Positions 11,931 through 22,945 of a stretch of DNA of 64,000 nt are shown piece after piece (position 1 is the first letter of the stretch; every line of letters starts with the position of its first letter). The notes beneath the pieces are model-generated. The model was not told the DNA's origin. It made no database searches and saw nothing but the letters and a program-made list of their open reading frames with translations. The DNA lies in the NCBI GenBank assembly GCA_024138025.1, contig JAMXBD010003353.1, positions 60,849 through 124,848 of the forward strand, written 5' to 3'. This stretch comes from Combretum micranthum. Taxonomy: Eukaryota; Streptophyta; Magnoliopsida; Myrtales; Combretaceae. Made by a program: the position numbers and the translations under genes.

Positions 11931-14090
11931 TCTTTTAATATGTTCTAAGTTTGCTCTTTTGTTCTAGGTATATGATGATTTGGAACTTCCATTCTTACCT
12001 TGGGTATATGTATTAACCTGCGACACCGTATATAAGACTCGTGACCTAGAACATATGCAAATACTTAGGATAAATTGCACTAGCAGATGTTTGAAATGTA
12101 CAGGTTTTTTTATTTTATGCTAGGTGAAGGAATGTCCTTAGTTTTGTTAATATGTTCTAGGTATTCACATTTGTTATAGGTATGATGACCTAAAACTTCC
12201 ACTCTTACCTTGGACATATGTTGTAACCTGAGACCTAGTACTTAGAACTCGTGACCTAGAACATATACGAGTAACTATGACAAACAACAGTAGCACATGT
12301 TCAAAATGTATCGAGTTCTTTATTTTGTGCTAGGTGAAGGAATATCCTAAGTTCTTTTAATATGCTCTAGATTTGCTCTTTTGTTCTAGGCGTACGATGA
12401 CTTGGGACTTCCACTCTTACCTTAGACATATGTAGTAACCTGAGACTTAGTACTTGGGTCTCGTAACCTAGAACATAAGCAAATACTTAAAACAAACAGC
12501 ACTAGTAGATGTTTGAAATATACTGGATTCTTTATTTTGTGCTAGGTTCAGGATTGTCTTAGGTTCTTTTAATATGTTTTAGGTATTCGCATTTGTCATA
12601 GGTGTACGATGACCTAGAACTTTCACTCTTACCTAGGACATATTTAGTAACTTGGGACCTGTACCTAGGACTTATGACCTAGAACATATACAAATACCTA
12701 GAAAAAATAGTACTAGCAGATATTTGAAATATACCAAGTTCTTTATTTTATGCTAGGTGAAGGAATATCTTAGGTTCTGTTAATATGTTCTAGATATTTG
12801 CATTTGTTCTAGGTATATGATGACCTGAAACTTTCGCTCTTACTTAGAACATATGTAGTAACCTGGGACATAATACCTGAGACTCATGACTTATAACATT
12901 TGTGAATACCTAGGACAAATAGCAGTAACACATGTTCGAAATGCACCAGGTTCTTTATTTTGTGCTAGGCAAAGGAATGTCTTAGGTTCTTTTAATATGT
13001 TCTAGGTTTGCTCTTTTATTCTAGGTGTATGATGACTTGGAACTTCCACTCTTACCTGAGACATATTTTGTAACCTATGACCTTGTACCTGGGACTCATG
13101 ACCTATAACATATGCGAATACCTAGAACAAACAGCACTAACAGATGTTCGAAATATACTGGGTTCTTTGTTTTGTGTTACGTGAAGGAATGTCTTAGGTT
13201 CTGTTAATGTGTTCTAGGCATTCACATTTGTTGTAGGTGTATGATGACCCGAAAATTCCTCTCTTACCTAGGACATATGTCATAACCTAGGACATACTAA
13301 TTAGGACTCGTAAACCGAGTGTAATGGTTGTGCTATGGGTGTATTGGAGAGGCTTATATGCATGTAAAAAGGGTTGAGCCAAACCCATGTGGGACAATCC
13401 TTCACGCCATGCGTAGCAATGGTTCCTAAAAGGCTGTGCGCGAGAGAGTCCTCCCGGTAGGAACTCCGGGGCCTATAGATGAGGGCGATGCTACTATGAA
13501 GTGGTAACGCTGGGGAGCCCACATGAAAAAACACCCAACCCTTTTACATGCATATAAGCCTCTCCAATACACCCATAGCACAATCTTCAATACACCCATA
13601 GCACAACCATTACACCGAGAGCATATGCGAAGACCTAGATAAATAGCAGTGGCACATGTTTGAAATGTACTGAGTTCTTTATTTTCTGCTAGGTGAAGGA
13701 ATGTCTTAAGTTCTTTTTAATGTGTTCTAGGTATTCATATTTTTTCTAGGTGTACGATGGCCTAGAACTTTCACTCTTACTTGGGACATATGTAGTAACT
13801 TAAGACCTAGTATCTAGGACTCGTGACCTAGAACATATGCTAACACCTATGACAGACAGTAGCAACACATGTTCGAAATCTACGAAGTTCTTTATTTGTG
13901 CTAGGTAAAGGAATGTCATAAGTTATTTTAATATCTTCTAGGTTTGCTTTTGTTCCATGTTAATGAATGTCTTAGGTTCCTCTATTATGTCTAGGTTTGA
14001 GTACTTGTCTTAGGTTGGTGAATGTTCTAGATCTATATAGTATGTTCTAGGTGTGTTTGTTTTTCTAGGTTGATTTTTATCGGATGACTT
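11931..14090 (-). repeat. satellite-like array A', inverted relative to array A, about 212-bp unit
   Basis: On the plus strand the unit contains TTCTTTATTTTGTGCTAGGT and GAAGGAATGTCTTAGGTTC. This anchor recurs near 12108, 12319, 12530, 12742, 12954, 13168, then 13677 and 13886, a period of about 212 bp. Reverse-complemented, it reads in the same order as array A (CTAGGTCATCATAC, CTAGAACAAATGCGAA, CACCTAG, CTAGCACAAAATAAAG), so both arrays descend from one unit. The jump from 13168 to 13677 is one unit plus a 300-bp insertion at 13320-13614. Confidence 0.85.
13320..13614. mobile_element. 295-bp foldback element with 5-bp target duplication
   Basis: The element starts TGTAATGGTTGTGCTATGGG and ends CCCATAGCACAACCATTACA, terminal inverted repeats of 60 bp or so that extend through TTATATGCATGT. 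It is flanked on both sides by CCGAG (13315-13319 and 13615-13619). Neighbouring satellite units have an uninterrupted CCTAG-type site here, so the insertion point is clear. The right arm carries an extra direct copy of CAATACACCCATAGCACAA. The GC-richer middle has no ORF of its own. The TG...CA ends with a 5-bp duplication resemble LTR-type insertions, while the long inverted repeats resemble a MITE, so the class is unsettled. Confidence 0.85.
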
Positions 14091-15180
14091 AGCCATCACT
14101 TATGCACAAGTTGCCGTACAACAAAAAGTAGCGAATTAACCTAAGAATTTCCACAAAACATAACTTTGACATTCTCACATCTTAGGGTATTGTGGCTATT
14201 TCATTATTTATTTTCATTATGATAAATATGAAATAATGTCTGGCACACAATAGTAGACTTAGAATGTAATGACATCCATTTTATTTCCTTTCAAATTTGG
14301 AAGAATTCATATAATCTGAAATTACCATTCTATATTTAAAATCGACAATTGCAACTTAAAAAGAGGAATACAATCGTTTTCATTAGGATATATTTATTTA
14401 AAGGGAAAGTATCACATTTTCAACTTGACCTTCTTTTTTGTAATTTATATTCCAAAATTTAAAATTGCAAAATTGTTGCATATAAACACACACACACACA
14501 TACACACATATATATTTGATGTCATTTATGGTAGATTTGATAATTAATAGTAAATAAAATTATGAAATTAATTGGAAAAAGCGAAAAATTTCAAAGTGTC
14601 AAATTGACATTTTAAACATTGCATCGTAATTTGAAAAGTAATAAAAAGATTGTAATGTTTTGGTATCAAATGTCACATTTACTCTTATATAGACAACACT
14701 TTTAACTTGCCACACGTGTACACATAGTACATACATCACACGACTTAAGAGCATTTTTTTTTTTTACAAATATATAACATTTGTACATTCTATCCCATTT
14801 CACTCAAAATATAATACAACCAAAGAATAATGTAGGTGCCATGATAAATCTTCACCATAACTAATATTAACAAAAATCCAAATAACATTAGTAGCAAAAT
14901 AAACATACTTACCAAAAATAATGAAGAATTGGTCTAAAAATAAACATACTTACTCAAAATAATAAAGCATTGGTCTAGAGAGTCATAAACATTGTTCGTA
15001 CAAATCTTTCTAGGACAAGTCCGAATTATTACTTCGATGTTTGAGTTTTTCTCCAATTTTTTGCTTAAAGTCTAAAATTACTAAAATTAACCAATTTAAA
15101 CTTTGACTTAACAAATTTTCTACCTCATGTCATACTCTTCCTTTTAGGTGTTTAAATAACTGATACAATTCGATTTTGGT
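14091..15180. other. AT-rich intergenic sequence
   Basis: No gene seen. It holds a (CA)n/(TA)n microsatellite near 14485-14515, a poly-T run near 14755-14765, and a short near-duplicate of ACATACTTAC(C/T)AAAAATAA around 14905 and 14945. Confidence 0.5.
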
Positions 15181-15189
15181 ACCTAATGG

Positions 15190-15480
15190 ATGAGTTGTGG
15201 ATGCCATCCCTAATGTGGTGATGAAGGGTAAATTAGAACATGTTTACATCTACATGGGAAATTCGGTGATGGGAACAGTGTCTTTAGTTCTATAGAGCAA
15301 AATATGATTGTATAGAATTATGGTATTGTAGATTGGTTATATGACCAAGAAAGGACTTGCATTATTGAGCAAATAAGGTTTGTTAGATGGTTTTGAAACT
15401 AGGAAACTCAAATTCCGTGTGACTTGTGTTATGCGCAAGCAACACAAAGTGAAGTTTAGTTATGACAAACATACTTCTAT
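15190..15480 (+). pseudogene. Ty1/copia polyprotein relic (GAG-pre-integrase region)
   Basis: Reading the plus strand with frame changes gives NVVMKGKLEHVYIYMG, then LLDGFETRKLKF and VMRKQHKVKFSYDKH, ending in an in-frame stop after GNLE. These match the typical copia GAG-pre-integrase pattern (…GLLDGF…C..C..GKQHKVKF…), although the first Cys-x2-Cys zinc ligands are partly lost. The fragment is about 100 codons with internal stops and frameshifts. It lies tail-to-tail against the minus-strand gypsy relic that follows, so the two are separate insertions. Confidence 0.65.
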
Positions 15481-15539
15481 TGGTAACCTTGAATAGCCAT
15501 CATGCAACATTGGAAAGTTGCAGAAGTATTGCATAAGCT

Positions 15540-17360
15540 AAAAGGTGTATGCAAAAAGTATTGTACTGACATGTAAAAGTGGTCTTTTCCTAATCTTCTA
15601 GCACAATGGGAATCTAAAAATATCCCAACATACCATCTAAGAACTAATAATATGCATGCCTTTCTAACCTCTCCAACATTTGGTCAATAAGAGGTAATGG
15701 AAAATGATCCTTCCGAGTGACATCATTGAGCTTCATATGATTAATACATACTCTCCATCCTATGATAGTTCACTTTGTCTAAGCTCATTCTTTTTCATTA
15801 GGCACAATTATCATGCCTCCTCTCTTTGGCAGCACTTGAACTGGACTCACCCACGAACTATTAAAAATTGAGTGAATGAGATGTGCATCCAACAACTTAA
15901 CTACTTCTTTCTTCACTATGTTCTTCATGTTTAGGTTAAGGCACCTTTGACATTGTACCATCGGCTTAGAATTGTCCTCCATAAGAATTTTGTGTGCACA
16001 AAATAAAATTAATGACTTTTATGTTTGAGATTTTCCAAGCTATAGCTCTTTTGTGTTGCTTTAAGACCTTCAACAACTTGTCTTTTTGCTCATCATCAAG
16101 CTGTGATGAAATAATGATAGGCAATTTAGAGTTTTTCTAGAAGAATGCATACTCTAAGTATTTAGGTAATTGCTTCAACTCCAACTCTAGTGGCTCTTCA
16201 ACAGAGGATTTTAATCGATTAATATAATCTCTTTCTATGTCCTCCTTTAACCGATCTCTCAAAACTTCCTCATTTGCCCCAAGTGGAGCAACTATCTCCA
16301 TTATAGTCTTAGAATCGCCATCATCACTTCCATTTCTATGGCACAATTCTAGAGCATGATATTAGATAATTTCTTGCACAACATCAAAATTTTTAGTATC
16401 AGAAACATCTAAAGAACAATAATCATCATCATTGTTTAGACTTTGCTTAGCACATTTTGACAATCTAATCACCATTTCATCATTTCCCACTGCAAAGTTA
16501 ATTTCCCATCATTAACATCAATAAAAGCCCTTGTAAAGGCTGAAAATGGTCTTTCCAAAATAAGGTACATATATACTTTCATCCATATCCAGGATCATAA
16601 AGTCAATATGGAATATAAAGTCCTTTACTTTAACCAGCACACCTTCTATAACTCCTCTTGGATATCTAGTACATCTATCAACTAGTTGGAGGCTCATTTG
16701 AGTAGCCTTTGGTTCTCTTAATCCCAGCCTTTTAAACATACTATACGACATCAGGTTTATGCTAGCGCCCAAATTAGCTAAAGCTTTCTTAACAAGCAAA
16801 TTACCTATCAAGCACGATATAAGGAAACTACTTGGATCTTTCATCTTTCTTGGAAGTTAGTTGAGGAGAACAACTGAGCATTCTTTTCCAAATGTCACCA
16901 TGGACATTTCCTTAATTTCTTCTTATAAGATAACAACTCTTTGTGGAATTTGGCTTACTTTGGCATTTGTGATAGAGAGTTGACCAATGGCAAATTTATG
17001 TGGAGTTGCTTGAATACTCCATAATTTTTAAAAATTTCTCTCATCTCTTCTTCTTTTAGCTCTTACTGGTAAGGTAAAAGGTGGTCTGTATGCTTTGATA
17101 AGAGGTACTTCCTTATTATCCTCTTCCTTAGTTTCATTTACTCTATCCTCTTGTGTCTATAGCCTCTTCTCTTACTTTTCAATCTCTTTCTTCTCATTGT
17201 CCTTTGTCTTCTTCTTTTCTTGAACCTACCACTCTCTTCACTTATTAAAGTGATCGCTTGAACTTTCTTGAGAGCTTTTTACAAGTATTACAATCACTTG
17301 GTTCATTTGCATTTCTAAATTCTTAAGGAAATTTTCTTGACTTTTCAACACCAACTTAGC
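15540..17360 (-). pseudogene. Ty3/gypsy gag-pol relic (gag end, protease, reverse transcriptase start), Athila/Tat-like
   Basis: On the minus strand, from high to low coordinates: a gag end with HINLPLVNSLSQMPKYAKF (about 17010-16940), then ECSVVLLN, then the aspartic protease with ALANLGASINLMSYS and LQLVDRCTRYPRGVIEGVLVK (16844-16518), a linker, and the start of reverse transcriptase with EVVKLLDAHLIHSI and SSWVSPVQVLPKRGG (15982-15785). RT motif continues as RVCINHMKLNDVTRKDHFPL and PLIDQMLERLERHAYY (about 15760-15660). Several stops and frameshifts break it. The protease motif has Asn in place of the catalytic Asp (codon 16773-16775). The remainder of RT, RNase H and integrase is missing. 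Established knowledge: DLGASINLMP-type protease is characteristic of the plant Athila/Tat gypsy lineages. Confidence 0.85.
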
Positions 17361-17389
17361 CTATTAATAATGAGTTTATGAGTTCTTCA

Positions 17390-19085
17390 TGTGATACCCT
17401 GTGATTTTATCCTATCTGGAATATAGGATTTTATACTTATCGACAACTAAAATGGTGATTAAACCTCAAAATACCTAAAACCCTAATAATTGGACCTCTA
17501 AACCTTAATTTTGGAACCAAGAACCCTAAATTTATATTGAACCTTTGAATATAATAAAGTCAAAATTTTAAGAGATTTAATTTGAACATTTATGTATATG
17601 GTTTAATTAGGACTTCCAAATTATTAGGCACCTAAGTTTTTGCCTTCAAACACCATAGATTACATAGTTGTGATAGGATACTGTATCGTGTAGATTTTAG
17701 ACCCGTATCGAAAAATTATCCATTATGTTTCATTTCATTGCCTTTGTTTACACACACACCTCTAAAATCCTTGCCAACTACTCATTTCCTTTTTCTTTCA
17801 CTTTTCATTTCCTTCTCCAAACTTGAAACTTAAGGAGAACGTGACGAAATTATGAAACTCTAGAACTTCTTAAATTCATAGCTTATAAAAACACCTCATT
17901 TTCCAAATATGTAAGAGACATTGTGATCCTAGTTCCGTGTTCTCTAAAACAAGAGTATTCTTGATAAGGTTTCACTAGCCTCCAAGTTTAAGATGAATCA
18001 AAGCGTCAAGTGTTTGGTGAATAATTCGATTCAATTTGTTCTTGAGTTTTATATGTAAAACCTTGGTTTTTACTTACTACACTATATTCCTTAAGATTAT
18101 GGGGGAATTTTCATGTGTCGAATAAGTGAAAACTTCGATTTTTTAGGCCAACCTTCAAATTAATTCAATAACTAGTGATGCCTCCATGGTAAGTGGGGTT
18201 TCTGATGATTTACTAATTGATGATGTGTTGTACTACTATTGTATTGTTATTCTATGTCATGTTGGTGATAAATTTAAGTTATAAAGACCAATTGAGGTGT
18301 TACAAGTTCTAGAAGTGCAAATTAGAATGTCAACAAAAAGTTTAAAATGAAAGTCATATTATACAACCATCTTACATGGCTGTGTACAATGGTCATGTAT
18401 TCTAAATGCAAAACGTATGCTACAAGATCCCGTACACGACTCATGTACAGGGATCATGTAGGTAAAATTTTATAAGCTTGCATTCTAGACGCAAATGAAG
18501 TTCTACATGACTCTAATATATGACCCATGTGCATTGATTATATATGTGTAAAATTGGATGCAATGAAGTAATCCGGATGCCAAACTTAACCTACAACACC
18601 CCCAAACACGGCTTGTGCATAAGTGGTCACGTAGAGCCATTGAAACCCATTTCTTGTATCTTTTAGCCATGTAAGCCATATAAGTTACTTCTACCATCAA
18701 AGGAATTCTGATCTAAGTTATGTACGATGTAATTAAAGGGGATCGAAGTTGTTTTGATGAATCAAACAACTGTTATTCATAAACACAATATTAGATGCAA
18801 GCTTTTTTTTTTTGTTCCTATTCCATTATGTTTCTCTTTGTTTGATGGGATTGATTAATAGTGGTAGCTTTTCTTTTAGATTGAATCCCATGGGATGGGA
18901 AGATCTATTTCAAATTGATGTGTTTCTTCATGGAAAATTTGAAGTAGCAACTTAGCATTTACTTGAACTTCAACTGTCCATTGCAGCAAAATTGCATTGT
19001 CTATGCAATACTATGTTGCCGGTATAGTGAATTCCAGTGGTGTTCCTATGAAATTATGTCATCTTCTATTTTTTTTTTTTTTTTT
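17390..19085. other. intergenic sequence with possible old LTR
   Basis: No gene recognised. Text such as TGATACCCTGTGATTTTATC at 17390 and near-repeated CGTACACGAC / CACGGCTTGTG pieces around 18420-18640 resemble plant gypsy LTRs, which would fit the adjacent minus-strand pol relic, but no second LTR copy is present to confirm it. Poly-T runs lie at 18804-18813 and 19070-19085. Confidence 0.3.
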
Positions 19086-19089
19086 GTAT

Positions 19090-19333
19090 TGTTGGGAATG
19101 GAATCATTATATGTGGAATGAGTAGCTGGAAGAAGTATGAAACCTTAGCAGAGCATAAGCAGGATAAGCATGAAGAAGAAAAAGAAGTGTGTGAAAAATA
19201 TTTTATTATTGATTGTAACTAAGTTTTATTAAAGTAGCACCTAAAGTTTATATACAAAAGCTAATGATCTAGGACAAACAAGACTATTAAAACTAAGTAA
19301 CACTAATAGATCAAACACACATCTATCTCAACA
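19090..19333 (-). repeat. 3' LTR of the copia relic
   Basis: On the minus strand the LTR begins TGTTGAGATAGATG, directly after a purine-rich tract (GGAGTAGGGGTAGAGGG, 19334-19350), and ends ATTCCCAACA, giving TGTTG/CAACA inverted ends and a length of 244 bp. The polyprotein stop codon overlaps the LTR start. The 5' LTR is absent, so the end assignment rests on the TG...CA ends and the PPT only. Confidence 0.75.
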
Positions 19334-19706
19334 CCCTCTACCCCTACTCCTAAGTTGGTGTGGAAACAAGCACAAACTTAGATCGATAAAGAACAAGATA
19401 ATCTTCATGGACACATTGGCCAACTTTTGATTAGAGGAAAAGTGAGTAGAAATGATTCCTTTAGAAATATAATCACAAACAAAATGAATATCAACTTCAA
19501 TATGTTTTGTCCAACTACGTTGACAAGGGTTTACAACATTCATGAGAGCAGATTTGTTATCACAACACAAAGGAATAGGCAAATGAACATCAACCAAATG
19601 ATTAGGAAGAACATATAATGCCTACAAAAGCTCCTTAGTAGCAAATGTTAAATTATGATACTTGGATTCAATTGCTCAAGTAGCAAACATAACTTGCTTT
19701 TTCGAC
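19334..19706 (-). pseudogene. copia RNase H fragment
   Basis: Minus-strand translation gives QSKKQVMFAT, stop, AIESKYHNL, ATKELL, then DVHLPIPLCCDNKSALMNVV and TKHIEVDIHFVCDYI, the standard end of copia polyproteins (…PLYCDNKSA…NPV…RTKHIEIDCHFVRD). Two in-frame stops are visible, and near the end the sequence drifts before the PPT. It joins the RT fragment seamlessly if the 19707-21492 insertion and one TCGAC copy are removed (ISWKS/KKQV). Confidence 0.85.
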
Positions 19707-19862
19707 TGATAAGATCATATTTTATACAAATCTTGATAATCAAAAGAGTTAGAATGGATATTTGTTTTGATTAAATTTTATGTTTCAGGACTAATTTGGG
19801 TAAAGAAATCAAAACAAGTGAATTTGAATTGAAAAGAGGAAAAATTGAAGTCAAGGCTGGCA

Positions 19863-20420
19863 ATTCATCATTGAAAGCCGCCGGCTTTCAGACGGTGTAA
19901 AATCCAAGGCCGTTACAGCACAGCCAGCTTTGCCCAGCACAAGTTAAACAACATTCAAAGCCGCCTCAAAGCTGCCGGCGTAGAAGATGAAGAAGCCAGC
20001 GTAAATGAAGGCCGGCAGCCCAGAATTGAAACATCACCAGCGTTGAATGAGTTACATTATAAGCCGGCATGAAAGCCGCCAGCTTTGAGACAGTGTACAT
20101 CGAAGAATTGAAGAGACATGAAGATATGAAACGCTTGGAGGAAAATGAAGCAACACATATGTTTGAATGCCTACGCCGGTGTCAAAGCCGCCAACTTTGG
20201 GACGGCGTTCGTTATAAATCTGCCCAACGCTTCATTTCTAACTACATACGCCGGCCAGATCTACATCAAAGCCGTCGGCGTAGAAGCGGCCTACATTGTA
20301 ACTAATAATGAAAGCTGCCAGTGCACTGCCTGCGCAAAGGACAATTTGAAGATACGCCGCCTGTAAGCCGCCGGCGTAGGATCCATAACAGTCGGCGTAC
20401 ATTGAGAAACAGTAAAGTTC
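19863..20420 (+). repeat. GC-rich GCCGCCGGC repeat island within the solo LTR
   Basis: The near-palindrome AAAGCCGCCGGCTTTCAGAC recurs in diverged form at about 19874, 20070 (AAAGCCGCCAGCTTTGAGAC) and 20186 (AAAGCCGCCAACTTTGGGAC), each followed by a GGTGT/AGTGT/GGCGT block. Many shorter GCCGGCGTA words lie between. The composition is far richer in GC than the flanking LTR, and it lies directly upstream of the TATA box, in the U3 enhancer position. Confidence 0.7.
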
Positions 20421-20447
20421 ATTAAATGTTTTTTACGAAATTTTTCC

Positions 20448-20455
20448 TATAAATA
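20448..20455 (+). promoter_or_regulatory. TATA box of the solo LTR
   Basis: TATAAATA followed by a G-run, with a C/A-rich stretch starting near 20470 where transcription of the LTR would be expected to begin. It supports plus-strand orientation of the 19707-21492 element. Confidence 0.6.
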
Positions 20456-21492
20456 GGGGGTCTTCCCCTCACTTTCAGAATCATCCAAACATCCAAATAT
20501 CCAATACTCCAAGTAGCTCTAGAATAATTAGAATAGGCATTTCATAAGAGATTTTTGAAGAGATAGTTGAAGTTATACAAGATTTGCAAGTGAAGCTTTA
20601 GTATTTTGAATTGGTGATTTCTACTCTTATTCTTTTTATGCAATTCATATACTTGAATATTCTGATCATAGTGAAATCATTTGCAAATTCTTATTTGATT
20701 ATTGAATCATCATCCATGAGTAGCTAAACCCTTTTTGTGGGAAGTTGATGAAGCTTTAAACATGCCAAAATGATTTTTGAATCCATGTTATGAGATATGT
20801 AGAATCATGAAATATTCATATGGAATTCTGATTATTCATCATGTTCTGGTGTATAAGAATTTTAATAACTCGGAAGGGAAATTAGTGTTCACATGAATTC
20901 ATAAATTAAGATTAAATTGCAATTGCGGAAGCGGCGTAATTTAATCTAGTTTAGAAATTATCCATGAATATTAATGCAATGTTTTATGTTGATTTCTCAC
21001 TAAGGAATTAGGAGATTTTAATATAAAGTATTAGTCAATTATAGAATCGGGAGATTTATAATTGTAATTCTGATTCCACTAATGATTTATTTAAATGGAA
21101 GTTATTGAATTGTTTTGTGGTTTAAAAGGTTTTCAAACTTTGTTTTTAAATCTTGATAATTTCTTATGAATATTCATGAATCTAATTATCATTATAACAT
21201 GAGTTCAAGTTGATTGGCAATAGTTTAAAGTGGATTCTGCTCCTTTCCAAACTTTTCACCATATCCCTCTCTTTAAAAAAGCTCATTGCATTCATATAGA
21301 TAATTAGTTAGATAGTTTAACTTAATCATCTCTAGAAGATCAATTGCCTAGATATTAGTATTAGTTGATAATTGTCTAGTAGTTAATAAATCCTCGTGGG
21401 AGCGACACTTTATTTATGCTATATTATAATAGAAGACCTAGTACGCTTGCTAGAATTATGCTTTAAAATTCATTACTAATCTCAGCACATCA

Positions 21493-22945
21493 TCGACTTC
21501 CATGAAATAGGAGCATCTGCTAAAAGAACACAAAACGCTGGAATAGAATTTCAATCAATAGGACATGCAGCCCAATTTGCATTTGAGTATACCTAAAGAT
21601 CAAGTTTGAAAGATAGGAAATATAAGCCAAGTGAAATAGTATATTTAAGATTACATGACAAATGAACAAGTGCTGTTTGATGAGAAGTGCCTAATAAAGA
21701 CATGAACTAAATAAATTGATGAACAGAGAAAGCAATGTTAGATTGAGTGACATTGAGATATAATAGCCAACCACTATCACACCAATAAAAAGAAGGATTA
21801 AATAATAGATCACCTGATATATTATCAAGTTTGCAACCAAACACAAAGGGTAAAACTAAAGGTTTAGAAGCAGACAACCCTGCATTAGTAAGCAAATCCA
21901 TAATATATTTCCTCGGATGAACAAACAAAACTTGAGAAGACTTGCAAATCTCCAATCCCAAGAAAAACTATGCTTCCCCTAAGTCTTTGATAGTAAATGC
22001 AGCAACTAGCTGAGACTTCAAATAAGAAATAAATGTCATACTAGTGCTAATCAATAGAATATCATCCACATAAACTAAAGCAACAAGAAAATTGGATGAA
22101 TCTCCTTTAGTGAAATGTAAATGGTTATTAAGGGATTGTTAAAAACCAAGTTTTAATTAAAAAATTAGTTAACTGAGAATTCCATTGTCTTGGAGGCTTG
22201 TTTGAGACCATAAAGTGACTTATTTAAATGTTAAACCTGATTAGATCCAACATGAGAATAACCTGGAGGTGGAATCATGTATATGTCCTCATGAATATGC
22301 CCATGAAGGAAGCCATTATTGACATCAACTTGATGTATAGGCCATCTTGTAGAAGCAACAAGAGCTATGACAATACGAATCGTCCTCAACTTAGCAACGA
22401 GGGAAAATGTATCATAATAATCCTTTCCTTCAATTTACATATATCCTTAGCAACCAAATGAGCCTTATATCAATCTACACTACTATCGAATTTGAATTTA
22501 GTCTTATGAACCCACTTACATCCAATAACTTTCTTACCCTTAGGAAAACATGTTAACTCCCATGTTTCATTTTTCTCTAAAGCCTCTAACTCCAAATATA
22601 TAGTATCCACCCATTCTTTACATTTTACAACATGTGAAAAACAAGATGGTTTGTTAATAGTAAAAACATAACCTAAGAAATACACAAAATCAACATGGTA
22701 TGTCTCAAAAAAAGTAGAAGAAAAATTTAGATATGGTGTATGGGAAAGAAAAAAATTTGTGATAGCACCAATAGTGGAAGAATGCTGCATTGTATGTACA
22801 TAATTATCTAACCAAGTTGGTAGTTTTCTCGTTCGTGTAGATCTATGACAATCAATAGCAGAAGAGGATATATCAGACGGTGCATTATCATAGGAAACAA
22901 TAGGAACATAAACATAAAGGGAACTATCATTAGTAGCCAAGGAAA
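21493..22945 (-). pseudogene. copia reverse transcriptase, broken
   Basis: The N-terminal part (22940-22470) reads WVDTIYLELEALEKNETWEL, then PKGKKVIGCKWVHKTKFKF, the RVT_2 start. The catalytic motif VALVYVDDILLI is at about 22075-22040 and is intact. The C-terminal part (21961-21707) reads GLEICKSSQVLFVHPRKYIM, then DLLTNAGLSASKPLVLP, and the following piece gives YSNANWAACPID. Several stops and frameshifts separate these pieces, so no functional enzyme is encoded. Confidence 0.9.

Larger units (their letters stand above)
19707..21492 (+). mobile_element. 1,786-bp solo-LTR-like insertion inside the copia relic
   Basis: The element starts TGATAAGATC and ends CAGCACATCA, with TGAT/ATCA inverted tips, and is bounded by perfect 5-bp direct repeats TCGAC (19702-19706 and 21493-21497). 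Removing it with one repeat restores the copia reading ISWKSKKQV, which proves the borders. It has no gag-pol but has a TATA box (20448) and a 3' region with a CCTCGTGGGAGCGACAC-like block typical of long plant gypsy (Tat/Athila) LTRs. A solo LTR from LTR-LTR recombination fits best. Its first third carries a GC-rich repeat island (19863-20420). ORFs inside this island are repeat by-products. Confidence 0.85.

Noticed and set aside
17455..17535. AACCCTAA-like words suggesting interstitial telomere repeats
   Set aside because: Only scattered, non-tandem occurrences of ACCCTAA; no telomere array.
20069..20366. Two overlapping plus-strand ORFs of 73-78 codons
   Set aside because: They lie in the GCCGCCGGC repeat island of the solo LTR and match no family.
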